A stretch of DNA of 64,000 nt, from NCBI RefSeq assembly GCF_015477605.1, contig NZ_JADLQX010000004.1, forward strand, positions 284,154 to 348,153. Reading direction: 5' to 3'. Of this stretch, positions 29,527 through 39,825 are shown piece after piece. The position numbers were made by a program, and so were the translations under genes. The stretch comes from Nocardia amamiensis (lineage in GTDB: Bacteria > Actinomycetota > Actinomycetes > Mycobacteriales > Mycobacteriaceae). Each line of letters opens with the position of its first letter. Within the stretch, counting starts at the first letter, position 1. The notes beneath the pieces were generated by a model, which saw only the letters and a list, made by a program, of their open reading frames with translations, searched no databases and was not told where the DNA came from.

Positions 29527-30867
29527 TCAGCGGGCGGCGATCCGCTGTGCGGCGGCGGTGCCGGAGGCCACGCAGGCGGGCACGCCGACGCCGTGTAGGT
29601 ACGCACCGGCCACGGCTAGACCGTCGAGCGCCGCCACCTCGGCTTCGACGGCCGCGATGCGGGCCGGGTGGCCGGGCGCGTACTGGGCGAGGCCACCGGG
29701 CCAGCGCTGGACCACAGCCGCGGACGGGGCGATCGGGACGCCGGTAACCGTGGCCAGATCCTCGGCGGCGGCGGTGACGAGTTCTGCGTCCGGCCACGAC
29801 AGCGCGGCGTCGTCCCCGAACTTGCCGAAAGACGCTCGCACAAGGGCGGTTTCGCGATGTGCGAGGTGCGGCCACTTGCGACTGGAGAGAGTGAACGCCT
29901 TGGCGCGCAACGGTTCTCCGGTAGCCACCAAGATGCCGGAGTTCTGCGGCAGCGCGGTCTCGCGCGGCACCGCGAGGGCGACGACCACCGACGAGGACAG
30001 CTCGACGCCGGCCAGCTCCGCGGCCGCGGCCGGGGCGACGCCACCCAGGAGCCGCGCGGTCACCGGTGCGGGAGTGGCCAGCACCACCGCGTCGACCGCG
30101 CCGATCGGGTCCACCACCCAGCCGCGCAGTCCCCTCGCCAGACGAGTCCCCGGTGTCGCGGTGACGAATTTCGCCTCCGACCGTGCGGCCAGCGCGTCGA
30201 GCAGCGTCCGGTAGCCGTCGCGGATTCCGCCGAAGACCGGCGCGTTCGACGGCGGCGGCAGCGCGGCGCGGACGGCCGTGGTGAGGCTGGGCGCGCCGTT
30301 GTCCAGGGCCGCGGCGAGCGTGGGCAGCGCGGCGCGTACGCCGATGGAGCGCGAGCTACCCGCGTAGACGCCGCCGAGCAGCGGATCGACGCTGCGTTCG
30401 GCGACCTGCGCGCCGAATCGGTCGGCGACCAGGCCGTAGACATCGGTGTCGGAGCCCGGTTCCCAGGTCAGCGGCCGTTCGGGTTCGGCGGCGATCCGCG
30501 CCAGCGTCGCGGCATCGACCAGCCCGCGCATCGACTCGGCGTTCGCCGGTATACCCATCAACGTGCCCTCCGGCAGCGGATGGGCGGCACCGCCCGACCA
30601 CACCAGCGGCCGCAGCCCGGCGGGAATCACCAGCTGCGACTCGAGCCCGAGCTCACGCAGCAGCTCGGGCACCTCCGGCCGCCGCCCGACGAACGCTTCC
30701 GCTCCGAGATCCACGGGCTCCCCGGCCAATTCGCCGGTGTAGAGGATGCCACCGACCCGATCGGATCGATCGAGCACGAGCAGGTCGGCGTCCGGCCCGA
30801 GCAGGGTCCGCAGCCGATACGCGGCTACCAGCCCGCTGATTCCACCGCCGACCACCGCTATACGCAT
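29527..30867 (-). CDS. hemG: Coproporphyrinogen III / protoporphyrinogen oxidase (HemY/CgoX type)
   Basis: 446 residues. The N-terminal FAD motif is MRIAVVGGGISGLVAAYRLR followed by VLDRSDRVGGILYT; the C-terminal FAD block is LAVAGAYLHGVGVPACVASG. It oxidises the porphyrinogen to porphyrin, the step before iron insertion and HemQ. ATG 30867 is chosen because the FAD motif begins there; GAGGT abuts it. Adjacent to hemE, consistent with a haem biosynthesis cluster. Confidence 0.94.
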   Translation of the reverse strand: MRIAVVGGGISGLVAAYRLRTLLGPDADLLVLDRSDRVGGILYTGELAGEPVDLGAEAFVGRRPEVPELLRELGLESQLVIPAGLRPLVWSGGAAHPLPEGTLMGIPANAESMRGLVDAATLARIAAEPERPLTWEPGSDTDVYGLVADRFGAQVAERSVDPLLGGVYAGSSRSIGVRAALPTLAAALDNGAPSLTTAVRAALPPPSNAPVFGGIRDGYRTLLDALAARSEAKFVTATPGTRLARGLRGWVVDPIGAVDAVVLATPAPVTARLLGGVAPAAAAELAGVELSSSVVVALAVPRETALPQNSGILVATGEPLRAKAFTLSSRKWPHLAHRETALVRASFGKFGDDAALSWPDAELVTAAAEDLATVTGVPIAPSAAVVQRWPGGLAQYAPGHPARIAAVEAEVAALDGLAVAGAYLHGVGVPACVASGTAAAQRIAAR

Positions 30868-30977
30868 ACCTCGACCGTATCGTGCTCCGCGCCCGCGCCC
30901 GCCGAACGGTTGGCGCGCTGTGCTGCGCCCCACATCCTCGAGCTACGACGAGCCCGCACCGCCCTACGTTCCGGGCC

Positions 30978-32033
30978 CTACAGTTCGTGGACGAGCTCCA
31001 CCAAGGCGGTCAGCACGCCGGGGTCGGTGTCCGGGAGCACGCCGTGTCCCAGGTTGAAGATGTGCCCGGCGGCGCCCATCGTGATCGCCTCGTCCGCTTC
31101 GCGCACGATCCGGCGGGCCTGCGCCTCGATCGCCGCGGGTCCGGCGAACAGCACGGCGGGATCGAGATTGCCCTGCAACGCTTTTCCCGGTCCGACGCGG
31201 CGGACGGCGTCGGTCAGCGGCACCCGCCAGTCCACGCCGACCACGTCGGCGCCCGCCTCGCCCATGGCGCCCAGCAGTTCGCCGGTGCCGACACCGAAAT
31301 GGATCCGCGGCACACCCGCGTCGGCGATCTCGGCGAACACCCGCTCCGAGTGCGGAAGCACGAAGGTGCGGTAGTCGGCCAGCGACAGCGCGCCCGCCCA
31401 GGAGTCGAACAGCTGCACCGCGTCGACACCCGCCGAGAGCTGAGCCTGCAGGAACGCGATGGTGATGTCGCTGAGCACGCCGAGCAGCGCGTGCCAGGTC
31501 TGCGGGTCGGCGTACATCATCGCCTTGGTGCGCTCGTGGTTCTTGCTGGGCCCGCCCTCGACCAGATAGGAAGCGAGGGTGAACGGCGCGCCCGCGAACC
31601 CGATCAGCGGCGTCTCGCCCAGCTCGTCGACCAGCATGCGCACGCCGTCGGTGACCGCGCCGACTTCCTCGGGACGCAGCCGGGGCAGCGCACGGACGTC
31701 GGCGACCGTCCGCACCGGTGCGGCGACCACCGGGCCGACGCCGGGCACGATGTCCAGATCGATGCCCGCCGCTTTGAGCGGAACGACGATGTCGGAGAAC
31801 AAGATCGCCGCGTCGACCTTGTGCCTGCGGATCGGCTGCAGGGTGATCTCGCACACCAGTTCCGGATCGAAGCACGATTCGAGCATCCCGATGCCCGCCC
31901 GCAGGTCGCGGTATTCGGGCAGCGAGCGGCCGGCCTGGCGCATGAACCACACCGGGCGCCTGCTCGGCGTCGCGCCGGTGGCGGCGGCCAGGAACGGGGC
32001 ATCGGTCAACCGGCGGCGGGTATGAGTGCTCAT
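30978..32033 (-). CDS. hemE: Uroporphyrinogen decarboxylase
   Basis: 351 residues from ATG 32033. Signature [16 protein letters not shown] near residue 27, [14 protein letters not shown] with the catalytic aspartate region, and [16 protein letters not shown]. It converts uroporphyrinogen III to coproporphyrinogen III in the cytosol. The frame is open further upstream but that part is not family-like. Divergent from the DUF3000 gene. Confidence 0.96.
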   Translation of the reverse strand: MSTHTRRRLTDAPFLAAATGATPSRRPVWFMRQAGRSLPEYRDLRAGIGMLESCFDPELVCEITLQPIRRHKVDAAILFSDIVVPLKAAGIDLDIVPGVGPVVAAPVRTVADVRALPRLRPEEVGAVTDGVRMLVDELGETPLIGFAGAPFTLASYLVEGGPSKNHERTKAMMYADPQTWHALLGVLSDITIAFLQAQLSAGVDAVQLFDSWAGALSLADYRTFVLPHSERVFAEIADAGVPRIHFGVGTGELLGAMGEAGADVVGVDWRVPLTDAVRRVGPGKALQGNLDPAVLFAGPAAIEAQARRIVREADEAITMGAAGHIFNLGHGVLPDTDPGVLTALVELVHEL

Positions 32034-32085
32034 CACGGCTATCGTAAGCGGGCTCGGCGGGAGCAAGGGCCCCGGAGGGGGCAGC

Positions 32086-32193
32086 GTCTTACGAGCACCG
32101 CAGACGCTGGCAAACGAACACCTGGACCGATTCACGCATGTCCCAGCCCCGTCGGGTGCGAGTCTTACGAACACGCAGCGCCGCAGGCGCTGC
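32086..32193. repeat. Imperfect direct repeat with hairpin in the hemE upstream region
   Basis: GTCTTACGAGCACCGCAGACG (starting near 32086, one base over the usual motif length) and GTCTTACGAACACGCAG (starting near 32162) are similar. The second ends in a perfect stem GCAGCGCC (32175-32182) / GGCGCTGC (32186-32193) with a 3-base loop. It lies between divergent genes. Role unknown. Confidence 0.4.
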
Positions 32194-32269
32194 AAATCAG
32201 ACACAGCCGCGCCGCATACAGCGGCGCGCCTCCGACGGCGCCGTGTGCACAAGGTCTACCGTCGCATTC

Positions 32270-32908
32270 GTGACACCGCTCGACTTCCGCGACGGCGCCG
32301 CACCGACCGAAGGGCCCCAGGGCGAGCCTGCTCTATTCCGCGCCGCGGTCGATGCGATGGGCACCGCTACCGTGCATCCCCGGATCGAGCTCGCGCCAAT
32401 CCGGCCGCCGCAACGACTCGCGCCGTACTCCTACGCCGTCGGCGCGGAGGTCAAGCACCCCGACGCCGCCGTGGTTCCGATCGATTCCGAAGGCGACGCG
32501 TTCGGCAGGTTGATCTTGCTGCACGACCCGAACGGCGACGACACCTGGCACGGCACCCTTCGTCTGGTCGCCTACATCCAGGCCGATATCGATGCCGCAC
32601 TGGCCACCGACCCGCTGCTACCCGAGGTGGCATGGAGCTGGCTGGTGGACGCGCTGGAGTCGCGGGCCGAACCGTTCACCGCGCTCGGCGGTACGGTGAC
32701 CTCGACCAGCTCGGTGCGCTACGGCGATATCGCGGGTCCGCCGCGCGCCCACCAGCTGGAGATACGCGCCTCCTGGACCCCGGTCACCACCGATATGCGG
32801 CCTCATCTGGAGGCATTCTGCGAAGTCCTGGCCTACGCGGCAGGCCTGCCCCCCGCAGGGGTGACCCAGCTGCAGATGCGGCCGGGCTTGCCCGGCGACC
32901 AACCGTGA
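32270..32908 (+). CDS. DUF3000-family conserved protein
   Basis: 212 residues from GTG 32270 (TPLDFRDGAAP). Conserved blocks include ELAPIRPPQRLAPYSYAV and HDPNGDDTWHGTLRLVAYIQ, characteristic of the actinobacterial DUF3000 family, equivalent in order to Rv2680. No membrane segment or catalytic motif is recognisable. It is followed by RNase D on the same strand; such proteins are widely kept beside rnd but their role is not known. Confidence 0.85.
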   Translation: MTPLDFRDGAAPTEGPQGEPALFRAAVDAMGTATVHPRIELAPIRPPQRLAPYSYAVGAEVKHPDAAVVPIDSEGDAFGRLILLHDPNGDDTWHGTLRLVAYIQADIDAALATDPLLPEVAWSWLVDALESRAEPFTALGGTVTSTSSVRYGDIAGPPRAHQLEIRASWTPVTTDMRPHLEAFCEVLAYAAGLPPAGVTQLQMRPGLPGDQP

Positions 32909-33041
32909 GCACGTCCCTCGGGGAATGTGACCGCCAGGACCAGCGCATACCATGACCGGATGAGTCGCGGCCGCTCGATCCGGACATCGATGCGCCGATA
33001 GGACGGCGGCGCCTTCGAGTCGGCACGTAAAGTTCAACACC

Positions 33042-34376
33042 ATGTCCGTACCACAAGAATCCGAACCCTCGGTCGCGACGCCCTTGCTCGCGCCTTCGGA
33101 GGGTGTGCCACCGGTACTGGACACCGCCGCCGAGATCAGCGTCGCCGCCGCCCGCCTCCTCGCGGGCACCGGACCGCTCGCCGTGGACGCCGAACGAGCC
33201 TCCGGCTTCCGGTACTCGGCACGCGCGTACCTGATCCAATTGCGCCGCGCCGGCGCAGGCACGTTCCTCATCGATCCGATCCCGCTCGCCGACGGCCTTG
33301 CCCCGCTGGCCGAGGCGATCAACGAACTCGAGTGGGTCCTGCATTCCGCGGACCAGGACTTGCCCGGTCTGGCCGAACTCGGCTTGCGACCGGCCCGGCT
33401 GTTCGACACCGAGCTGGGCGGACGGCTGGCCGGTTTCGAACGCGTCGGGCTCGCCGCGATGGTGGAGCGTCTGCTCGGCCGGGCGCTGCGCAAGGGGCAT
33501 GGCGCGGCCGACTGGTCGACCCGGCCCCTGCCCGACGAATGGCTGAATTACGCCGCGCTCGACGTGGAACTGCTGCTGGAGCTGCGCGACGCGGTGGCCG
33601 ACGCCCTCCAGGCGCAGGGCAAGACAGAATGGGCGGCACAGGAATTCGAGCACATTCGCACGCTGGATCCGCCCGCGCCGAAAGCCGAGCGCTGGCGGCG
33701 TACCTCGGGGATTCACACGCTGCGCCGGGCCAGGCAGCTGGCGGTGGTACGCGAGCTGTGGACCGCCAGGGACGTGCTGGCCCGCGCCCGCGATGTGGCG
33801 CCGGCCCGCATTCTCCCGGATGCCGCGATCATCGCCGCGGCCGCCGCGGAGCCGAAGTCGATCGCACAGTTGCGCACGTTGCCGGTGTTCGGTGGGCCAC
33901 GGCAGCGCCGGTACTCCCGCGAATGGCTCGCCGCGATCGAGCGCGGCCGCACCCTCCCGGACAGCGAGCTGCCGCCGCTGACTCAGCCGTTCGACGGTCC
34001 GCCGCCGGTCAACCGCTGGGAGCGCCGCGACCCGGCCGCCGCCGCGCGCCTGCTCAGGGCGCGGGCCGCGATGGGCGAGCTGTCGGCCGAGCACGCGGTT
34101 CCGGTGGAGAATCTGCTCGCGCCGGATCTGGTGCGCCGACTGTGCTGGGACGGGCTGGCCGACTACGACGTGACCGAACTGTCCGCCTCGGTCGACGGAT
34201 TCCTGAAGTCCGGCGGCGCCCGGCCCTGGCAGCGGGAGCTGGCGGTGCCACGACTGACGGCCGCATTGCCGCCATCGGATCGGCTCGTGTTTCCCGCGGG
34301 CTCGTCCGCCGTGGCGTCAGCGAGCGGCGAGCCACCCGCTGATGCGCCGGGCGATCTCGGGGGCGGTCAACCCTAG
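33042..34376 (+). CDS. Ribonuclease D-like 3'-5' exonuclease with HRDC domain
   Basis: 444 residues. The DEDD exonuclease motifs are visible: [13 protein letters not shown] (Exo I), [14 protein letters not shown] (Exo II) and [16 protein letters not shown] (Exo III). A C-terminal HRDC domain follows ([18 protein letters not shown] and onward). It trims structured RNAs such as tRNA precursors. Its 3' end overlaps the convergent dxs gene by 60 bases. Confidence 0.92.
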   Translation: MSVPQESEPSVATPLLAPSEGVPPVLDTAAEISVAAARLLAGTGPLAVDAERASGFRYSARAYLIQLRRAGAGTFLIDPIPLADGLAPLAEAINELEWVLHSADQDLPGLAELGLRPARLFDTELGGRLAGFERVGLAAMVERLLGRALRKGHGAADWSTRPLPDEWLNYAALDVELLLELRDAVADALQAQGKTEWAAQEFEHIRTLDPPAPKAERWRRTSGIHTLRRARQLAVVRELWTARDVLARARDVAPARILPDAAIIAAAAAEPKSIAQLRTLPVFGGPRQRRYSREWLAAIERGRTLPDSELPPLTQPFDGPPPVNRWERRDPAAAARLLRARAAMGELSAEHAVPVENLLAPDLVRRLCWDGLADYDVTELSASVDGFLKSGGARPWQRELAVPRLTAALPPSDRLVFPAGSSAVASASGEPPADAPGDLGGGQP

Positions 34377-36215
34377 CTCCGCGTGCACTTCGCCGCGCGA
34401 AGCGTGGTCCAGGAACTGTTGCGGCACACCGAGATCGCGGGTCGGGATGTCCAGTCCGGAGTTACGCAGGCGGGCCGAGACCGTGGAGCCGATGCCGCCG
34501 TGTAGTCCGCCGTCCTCCAGCGTGACCACGAGCCGGTAGTTCTCGGCGAGCTTGAGCAGTGTGTCCGATACCGGCAGCACCCAGCGCGGGTCGATGACGG
34601 TGACCGAGACGCCTTCCGCGTCGAGCAGATTCGCCGCCTCCAGGGCTACGCCGGCGAACGAGCCGACGGCGATGAGCAGGACGTCGCCGTGCACCGCCTG
34701 CACCGAGCCGCCCTCCGGCTCCGCCATCCGCAGCACGTCCACGCCGTCGAGCCGCTCAACCGCCGAAATGTCTTCGGCGACACTCCCTTTCGGGAATCGC
34801 AGCGCGGTCGGACCGTCGTTGACGGCCAGCGCCTCGGCCAGTTCCTCGCGCAGCGTCGCGGCATCGCGTGGCGCGGCGACCCGGATGCCGGGAATGATGC
34901 CGAGCACCGACAGATCCCACATGCCGTTGTGGCTCGCGCCGTCGGAACCGGTGATGCCCGCGCGGTCCAGCACCACCGTCACCGGCTGCTTCAGCAGCGC
35001 CACGTCCATCAGCAGCTGGTCGAACGCGCGGTTGAGGAAGGTCGAGTAGATCGCGACCACCGGATGCATGCCGCCGAGCGCCAGGCCCGCCGCCGAAGCC
35101 ATGGCGTGCTGTTCGGCGATGCCGACGTCGAACATCCGGTCCGGGAAACGCTCCCCGAACGCGGCGAGCCCGGTCGGCCCCGGCATCGCGGCGGTGATGG
35201 CCACGATGTCGGCGCGACGCTCGGCGTGCGCGATCAGTTCCTCGGAGAACACCGACGTCCAGCCCAGCGCCTTCGGGCCGCCCACCGGAGCGCCGGTCAG
35301 CGGGTCGATCGGGTCGCAAGCGTGCATCTGGTCGGCGACATGATTCTCGGCCGGCGCGTAGCCGCGGCCCTTCTGCGTCACGGCGTGCACCACGACCGGT
35401 CCGCCGAAGTCCTTCGCCCGGCGCAGCGCCGCCTCCAAGGCGGCGACGTCGTGGCCGTCGACCGGCCCTACGTACTTCAGGCCGAGATCGCTGAACAGTT
35501 CCTGCGGGCTTACCGCGTCCTTGATCCCGGCTTTCACCGCGTGCACCATCGAGTACGCCGATTCGCCCACCCGGGGGATGCTCTTCAGGATGCGCTTGCC
35601 CGCGTCCAGCGCGTGCTCGTAGGCGGGCTGGGTGCGCAGCGCGGTCAGCCGGTCGGCCAGGCCGCCGATGGTGGGCGCGTAGGAGCGGCCGTTGTCGTTG
35701 ACCACGACGACCACCGGACGATCCGGAGCGGCGGCGATGTTGTTCAGCGCCTCCCAGCACATGCCGCCGGTGAGCGCGCCGTCGCCGACCACCGCGACCA
35801 CGTGCCGGTCCTGCCCGCTGAGGGCGAACGCCTTCGCCAGCCCGTCCGCGTAGGACAACGCCGCCGAGGCGTGCGAGGACTCCACCCAGTCGTGCGCGCT
35901 TTCGGCCCGGCTCGGGTAGCCGGACAGGCCGCCCTGCTTGCGCAGCGAATCGAACTGCTCCTTGCGACCGGTCAGGATCTTGTGCACGTAGGCCTGGTGC
36001 CCGGTGTCGAAGATCACCGGGTCGGCCGGCGAGTCGAAGATCCGGTGCAGCGCGATGGTGAGCTCGACCACACCGAGGTTGGGGCCGAGGTGCCCACCGG
36101 TCGCGGCGACCTTGCGCACCAGGAACTCGCGGATCTCCTCCGCCAGCTCGCGCAACTGCGGCACCGTCAGCCGGCGCAGATCTTCGGGCGAGTCGACCCG
36201 GGAAAGCACTCCCAC
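34317..36215 (-). CDS. dxs: 1-deoxy-D-xylulose-5-phosphate synthase
   Basis: 632 residues. Thiamine diphosphate binding is shown by [18 protein letters not shown], substrate sites by [16 protein letters not shown] and the pyrimidine-binding domain by [35 protein letters not shown] is also diagnostic. It makes DXP from pyruvate and glyceraldehyde-3-phosphate, the first step of the MEP isoprenoid pathway. Start GTG 36215 has GGAGGGAG at good distance. Divergent from glsA. Confidence 0.97.
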   Translation of the reverse strand: MGVLSRVDSPEDLRRLTVPQLRELAEEIREFLVRKVAATGGHLGPNLGVVELTIALHRIFDSPADPVIFDTGHQAYVHKILTGRKEQFDSLRKQGGLSGYPSRAESAHDWVESSHASAALSYADGLAKAFALSGQDRHVVAVVGDGALTGGMCWEALNNIAAAPDRPVVVVVNDNGRSYAPTIGGLADRLTALRTQPAYEHALDAGKRILKSIPRVGESAYSMVHAVKAGIKDAVSPQELFSDLGLKYVGPVDGHDVAALEAALRRAKDFGGPVVVHAVTQKGRGYAPAENHVADQMHACDPIDPLTGAPVGGPKALGWTSVFSEELIAHAERRADIVAITAAMPGPTGLAAFGERFPDRMFDVGIAEQHAMASAAGLALGGMHPVVAIYSTFLNRAFDQLLMDVALLKQPVTVVLDRAGITGSDGASHNGMWDLSVLGIIPGIRVAAPRDAATLREELAEALAVNDGPTALRFPKGSVAEDISAVERLDGVDVLRMAEPEGGSVQAVHGDVLLIAVGSFAGVALEAANLLDAEGVSVTVIDPRWVLPVSDTLLKLAENYRLVVTLEDGGLHGGIGSTVSARLRNSGLDIPTRDLGVPQQFLDHASRGEVHAELGLTAPEIARRISGWLAAR

Positions 36216-36373
36216 CTGAACTAGCTCCCTCCGGATAGCGCATCTGATCCGATCAGTCTACGGAGCGGCGAATGGCACGCCCGCACGAGAACCATCACAC
36301 CGACCGGCATCGCGCCGGAATGTGAGCTCGGCCGCACCGCCCGGACATACGGTACCCGGCCTAGAGTGGCAGG

Positions 36374-38236
36374 GTGGCCCAGCCCGAGCAAGCAGTCTCG
36401 CGGACCGTCGAACCCGGCGTCGTGGCGCGGATCCTCGACGAGGTCTACCGGCGGTGCCGCGGGGAAGATTCCGGAGCACTGGCCGACTACATCCCGGAAC
36501 TGGCTGCGGTGCAGCCGGATTCGTTCGGCATATGCCTGGCCACTGCCGATGGCCGGATATACGGCGCGGGGGACGTCGAGACCGGATTCACCATCCAGTC
36601 CATCTCCAAGCCGTTCACCTACGCGCTCGCGCTGGCCGACCGGGGCCCCGACGCGGTCGCCGAGCGCATCGACGTGGAGCCGTCCGGGGAGCCGTTCAAC
36701 GAGATCAGCTTGGATCCGGTGACGGCGCGACCGCGCAACCCGATGATCAACGCGGGCGCGATCACCGCAGCCTCGTTGATCGGCGGGCACGATCCGGTCG
36801 ATCGTTTCGAGCGCGTCCGGCGCTGCTACTCCGGCTTCGCCGGACGCGAGCTGGCAATGAACGACGCGGTCTACGCCTCCGAGGCGCGCACCGGATACCG
36901 CAACCGCGCGATCGGCTACATGCTGCGCTCGTTCGGCGTCATCGATTCCGACCCCGACGAGGCGGTCGACCGCTATTTCCGGCAGTGCTCGATCACCGTG
37001 ACCTGCCATGATCTGGCGCTGATGGCCGCAACCCTGGCCAATAACGGGCTCAATCCGGCGACCGGGGAACGGGCGATCTCGCCGGCGCTGACCGAGCACG
37101 TGCTCAGCGTGATGACCACCTGCGGTATGTACAACGCGGCCGGTGACTGGGTCACCACGGTCGGGTTGCCCGCCAAAAGCGGAGTCGGCGGCGGGATCGT
37201 GGCGGTTCTGCCCGGACAGATCGGGATCGCGGTGTACTCCCCCCGTTTGGACGAGCACGGCAACAGCGTGCGCGGGGTGGCCGCCTGCCGCGAGCTGTCG
37301 CGACGATTGGAACTGCACTTCCTGCACGTCACGCGGGCGGCGCGGGCCGCGATCCGGGCCGCGTACTCGGTGGCCGAGGTGCCCTCGCGATTGCGCCGTC
37401 CCACCGAGGAGATCGCCGTGCTGGCCGAGCACGGACACCGCGCGCGGGTGTACGAACTGCACGGCGACCTGTTGTTCTCCGGCGCGGAGCGCGCGGTGCG
37501 GACCATCGAGGCGCACGCCGGTGAGTTGGAGGCCTTGGTGGTGGATCTGCGCCGGGTCGGCGAGGTGAGCACGATCGCGGTGCGGATGATCGATGGTTTG
37601 CAGCGCGAGTTGTCCTCGAGCGGCGTGCGGGTGGCGCTGGTCGACCCCGACGCGCGGATCGCGGATGCCGTCTCCGGTCTGCCTCCTGACGACGACCGAC
37701 GGGTATTCCTCGATCGCGACACCGCGACCGAATGGTGTGAGGACATCGTGCTCGACAACCATCGGCCCGCCGACGAACCACTGTGCGGGCCGATCGCGAT
37801 CGAGAATCATCCGGTGCTCGCGGGGCTCACCGACGACGAACGATCTCGTCTGGCCGAACAGTTCCGGGTACGCACCATCGCGCGAGGTGAGGTGATCGCC
37901 GAGCGCGGCAGCGCGCGCTCGGGCCTGTATCTGGTTCTCGACGGGCGGGTGCGCCTCATATTCGAAGGGACCGACGGGCGCACGCATCGGTTGCTGAGTC
38001 TGTCGCCGGGAATGTCGTTCGGTGAGATTCCGATGCTGGTCGGCACGCCGTTCGGGAGCGAGGCGCGGGCGGAGACCGGAGTGCGGGTCGCGGTGCTGAG
38101 CCCCGAACGGTTCGATCGGCTCACCTCGCGGGCGCCGGAGATCAAGCTCGCACTGCTCGAAAGGCTCGCCACCGGGGCTTTCGCACAGATCGACGCGGCA
38201 GTGCGGGCGATCGCTGCACGAGGGGGCGATTACTGA
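36374..38236 (+). CDS. glsA: Glutaminase with STAS and cyclic-nucleotide-binding domains
   Basis: 620 residues in three parts. Residues 1-310 are a serine-dependent glutaminase with the S-x-x-K catalytic pair in TIQSISKPFTYAL, NPMINAGAI and KSGVGGGIVAVLPG. Residues about 330-440 form a STAS domain (LEALVVDLRRVGEVSTIAVR). Residues about 480-610 form a cNMP/CRP-like sensor (RGEVIAERGSARSGLYLVLD, then SFGEIPMLVG). It hydrolyses glutamine to glutamate and ammonia; the fused domains suggest allosteric control, which is inference. GTG 36374 start. Confidence 0.93.
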   Translation: MAQPEQAVSRTVEPGVVARILDEVYRRCRGEDSGALADYIPELAAVQPDSFGICLATADGRIYGAGDVETGFTIQSISKPFTYALALADRGPDAVAERIDVEPSGEPFNEISLDPVTARPRNPMINAGAITAASLIGGHDPVDRFERVRRCYSGFAGRELAMNDAVYASEARTGYRNRAIGYMLRSFGVIDSDPDEAVDRYFRQCSITVTCHDLALMAATLANNGLNPATGERAISPALTEHVLSVMTTCGMYNAAGDWVTTVGLPAKSGVGGGIVAVLPGQIGIAVYSPRLDEHGNSVRGVAACRELSRRLELHFLHVTRAARAAIRAAYSVAEVPSRLRRPTEEIAVLAEHGHRARVYELHGDLLFSGAERAVRTIEAHAGELEALVVDLRRVGEVSTIAVRMIDGLQRELSSSGVRVALVDPDARIADAVSGLPPDDDRRVFLDRDTATEWCEDIVLDNHRPADEPLCGPIAIENHPVLAGLTDDERSRLAEQFRVRTIARGEVIAERGSARSGLYLVLDGRVRLIFEGTDGRTHRLLSLSPGMSFGEIPMLVGTPFGSEARAETGVRVAVLSPERFDRLTSRAPEIKLALLERLATGAFAQIDAAVRAIAARGGDY

Positions 38237-38309
38237 TCCGTGCGGCGGGCGGGATCGCGCCGCTCGAGGGTGGCAGGCCGGACCGATACCGATCATCGAG
38301 GAGAATTTT

Positions 38310-38984
38310 GTGAGCGAGAAGTCCGATTCGGAAGCAGGCACCGTCACGACCTTCGGGCACGGGACCGCCCGCGCCACCCCGGACCTGATGCGGGTGACCA
38401 TCTCCGTGGAATCGCGGGCGAGCAAAGTCGCGCTCGCCTACCGCCAGGCCGGTGAGCGCGTGGCCGCGGTCACGCGGGCGCTGCGGTCCGATGGCGTCGA
38501 CGGCGCCGACATCGCCACCAGCGGTCTGTCGGTGCAGACCGAGACGGTATGGATCGAGGGCCAGGGCAACCGGGTCACCGGATACCTCGCCGGCACGTCG
38601 TTGACCGTGGCGTTGCGCGATATCGGGGACAACGCCGATCCCGGACCCGCCACGATCATCGCCGACTGCGTCGAGGCGGGCGGCGACGACGTCCGCCTCG
38701 GCGGCCTGACCCTCACCTTCGCCGACCAGGAGTCCCTGCTCACCCAGGCGCGCGACGCCGCGTGGGAGAACGCGCTCGCCAAGGCCGAGCAGTACGCCAG
38801 GCGCGCGCAGCGCACCCTCGGCAACGTCCTCGAGATCACCGAGAACGCCGCCTCCGCACCGCCGGCCCCGCGCGTGCAGAGCGTCTCCGCCCCGATGGAG
38901 ATCTACCGCGCCGCCGCGGTCCCGGTCGAACTGGGCGAGAGCGAGATCTCCGCGGTCATTCGCATCACCTGGCAACTCGACTGA
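38310..38984 (+). CDS. SIMPL-domain (DUF541) protein
   Basis: 224 residues from GTG 38310 with AGGAGAA upstream. The SIMPL/DUF541 pattern is clear: VTTFGHGTARATPDLMRVTI at the start and AWENALAKAEQYARRAQRTLG in the second half. Many family members are exported, but no signal peptide is evident here. Function is poorly defined, with links to oxidative stress and signalling in other bacteria. Confidence 0.88.
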   Translation: MSEKSDSEAGTVTTFGHGTARATPDLMRVTISVESRASKVALAYRQAGERVAAVTRALRSDGVDGADIATSGLSVQTETVWIEGQGNRVTGYLAGTSLTVALRDIGDNADPGPATIIADCVEAGGDDVRLGGLTLTFADQESLLTQARDAAWENALAKAEQYARRAQRTLGNVLEITENAASAPPAPRVQSVSAPMEIYRAAAVPVELGESEISAVIRITWQLD

Positions 38985-39076
38985 CGCCACACCGATCGAC
39001 GTAGAGGCCGCAGGCGCGGCGCTCGCGCGACGAGCCGAGCCGGGCGAGCCGTCTGCGCACGACTCGCCCGGCGTGA

Positions 39077-39430
39077 TCAATCCGCCAGGAATTCGAGCCG
39101 ATTACCGACCGCGTCATAGGTGTGAAACCGCCGCCGCCCCGGAATCTCCGCCGGATCGGCCCATGCCACCTGATATCCCGCGGCTGAAACCGCCGCGGCG
39201 ACAGCGTCGATGTCCACGACGAACGCAGGATGCGCTTTGACGGCGGGACGGAAGTCGGCTTCGACCCCGACGTGTAGTTCGCCGTCCGGGCCACCTCGGC
39301 CGGGGACGCGGAACCAGCAACCGCCCCGGGCGGCCAACAGCGGCGGCTTCGGGAGTTCGGACCATCCGAGCACGCCGGTGTAGAAGTCCCGCTGCCGGTC
39401 CTCCGCGCCCGCGGGGCAACACGGTTGCAC
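39077..39430 (-). CDS. VOC (glyoxalase-like) family protein
   Basis: About 117 residues. The fold is recognisable from QRDFYTGVLGWSELPKPPLLA, GGCWFRVPGRGG and AHPAFVVDIDAVAAAV, ending FHTYDAVGNRLEFLAD. The only standard start is GTG 39430, which drops the first beta strand with its usual metal-binding histidine. In-frame codons upstream read LLIHHVQPCCPAG, and tandem CTG codons at 39442 and 39445 could start the complete domain. The DUF1330 gene is just upstream in the same frame. Confidence 0.85.
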   Translation of the reverse strand: MQPCCPAGAEDRQRDFYTGVLGWSELPKPPLLAARGGCWFRVPGRGGPDGELHVGVEADFRPAVKAHPAFVVDIDAVAAAVSAAGYQVAWADPAEIPGRRRFHTYDAVGNRLEFLAD

Positions 39431-39472
39431 GTGATGGATCAGCAGCTCATCGCGCCAGCGATGTCCGGCTGG

Positions 39473-39769
39473 TCACGAGTGACCGAGGCCGTGTACCAGC
39501 AGGCTCACCGTGTCGGCTCCGGCGTGACGATCCTTCGAGATCTCCTGATACTCCGGAGATTCGGCCCAGGCGCGGAAGGACGGCTCGTCGGGGAACGACA
39601 TCAGGACCACCTTCTCGCGGTCGGTGGCGCCCTCGACGACCTGCGGGGATTCGTCGGCGGCCAGCACGGTGCCGGAGTAGCGGACGAAGACGTCGAGGAA
39701 TCGTGCCTGGTAGCGATCGTAGGCGGCGCGATCGGTGAACTTCAGTTGCGCAATTACATACACGGTCAT
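39473..39769 (-). CDS. DUF1330-family protein
   Basis: 98 residues from ATG 39769. The DUF1330 dimeric alpha-beta-barrel pattern is present: MTVYVIAQLKFTDRAAYDRY, GTVLAADESPQVVEG and VVLMSFPDEPSFRAWAESPE. Function unknown; often found near detoxification enzymes. Same direction as the VOC gene, probably cotranscribed. Confidence 0.87.
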   Translation of the reverse strand: MTVYVIAQLKFTDRAAYDRYQARFLDVFVRYSGTVLAADESPQVVEGATDREKVVLMSFPDEPSFRAWAESPEYQEISKDRHAGADTVSLLVHGLGHS

Positions 39770-39825
39770 GCCTGTGACTCTAATTGCATCCGGCCGCGTC
39801 GAGTAGCCCTGCTGTGGACCGTCCC

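Noticed and set aside
32034..32252. N-terminal extension of HemE up to 32252
   Set aside because: The extension is Arg/Cys-rich, unlike the family; the normal HemE start MSTHTRRR is at 32033.
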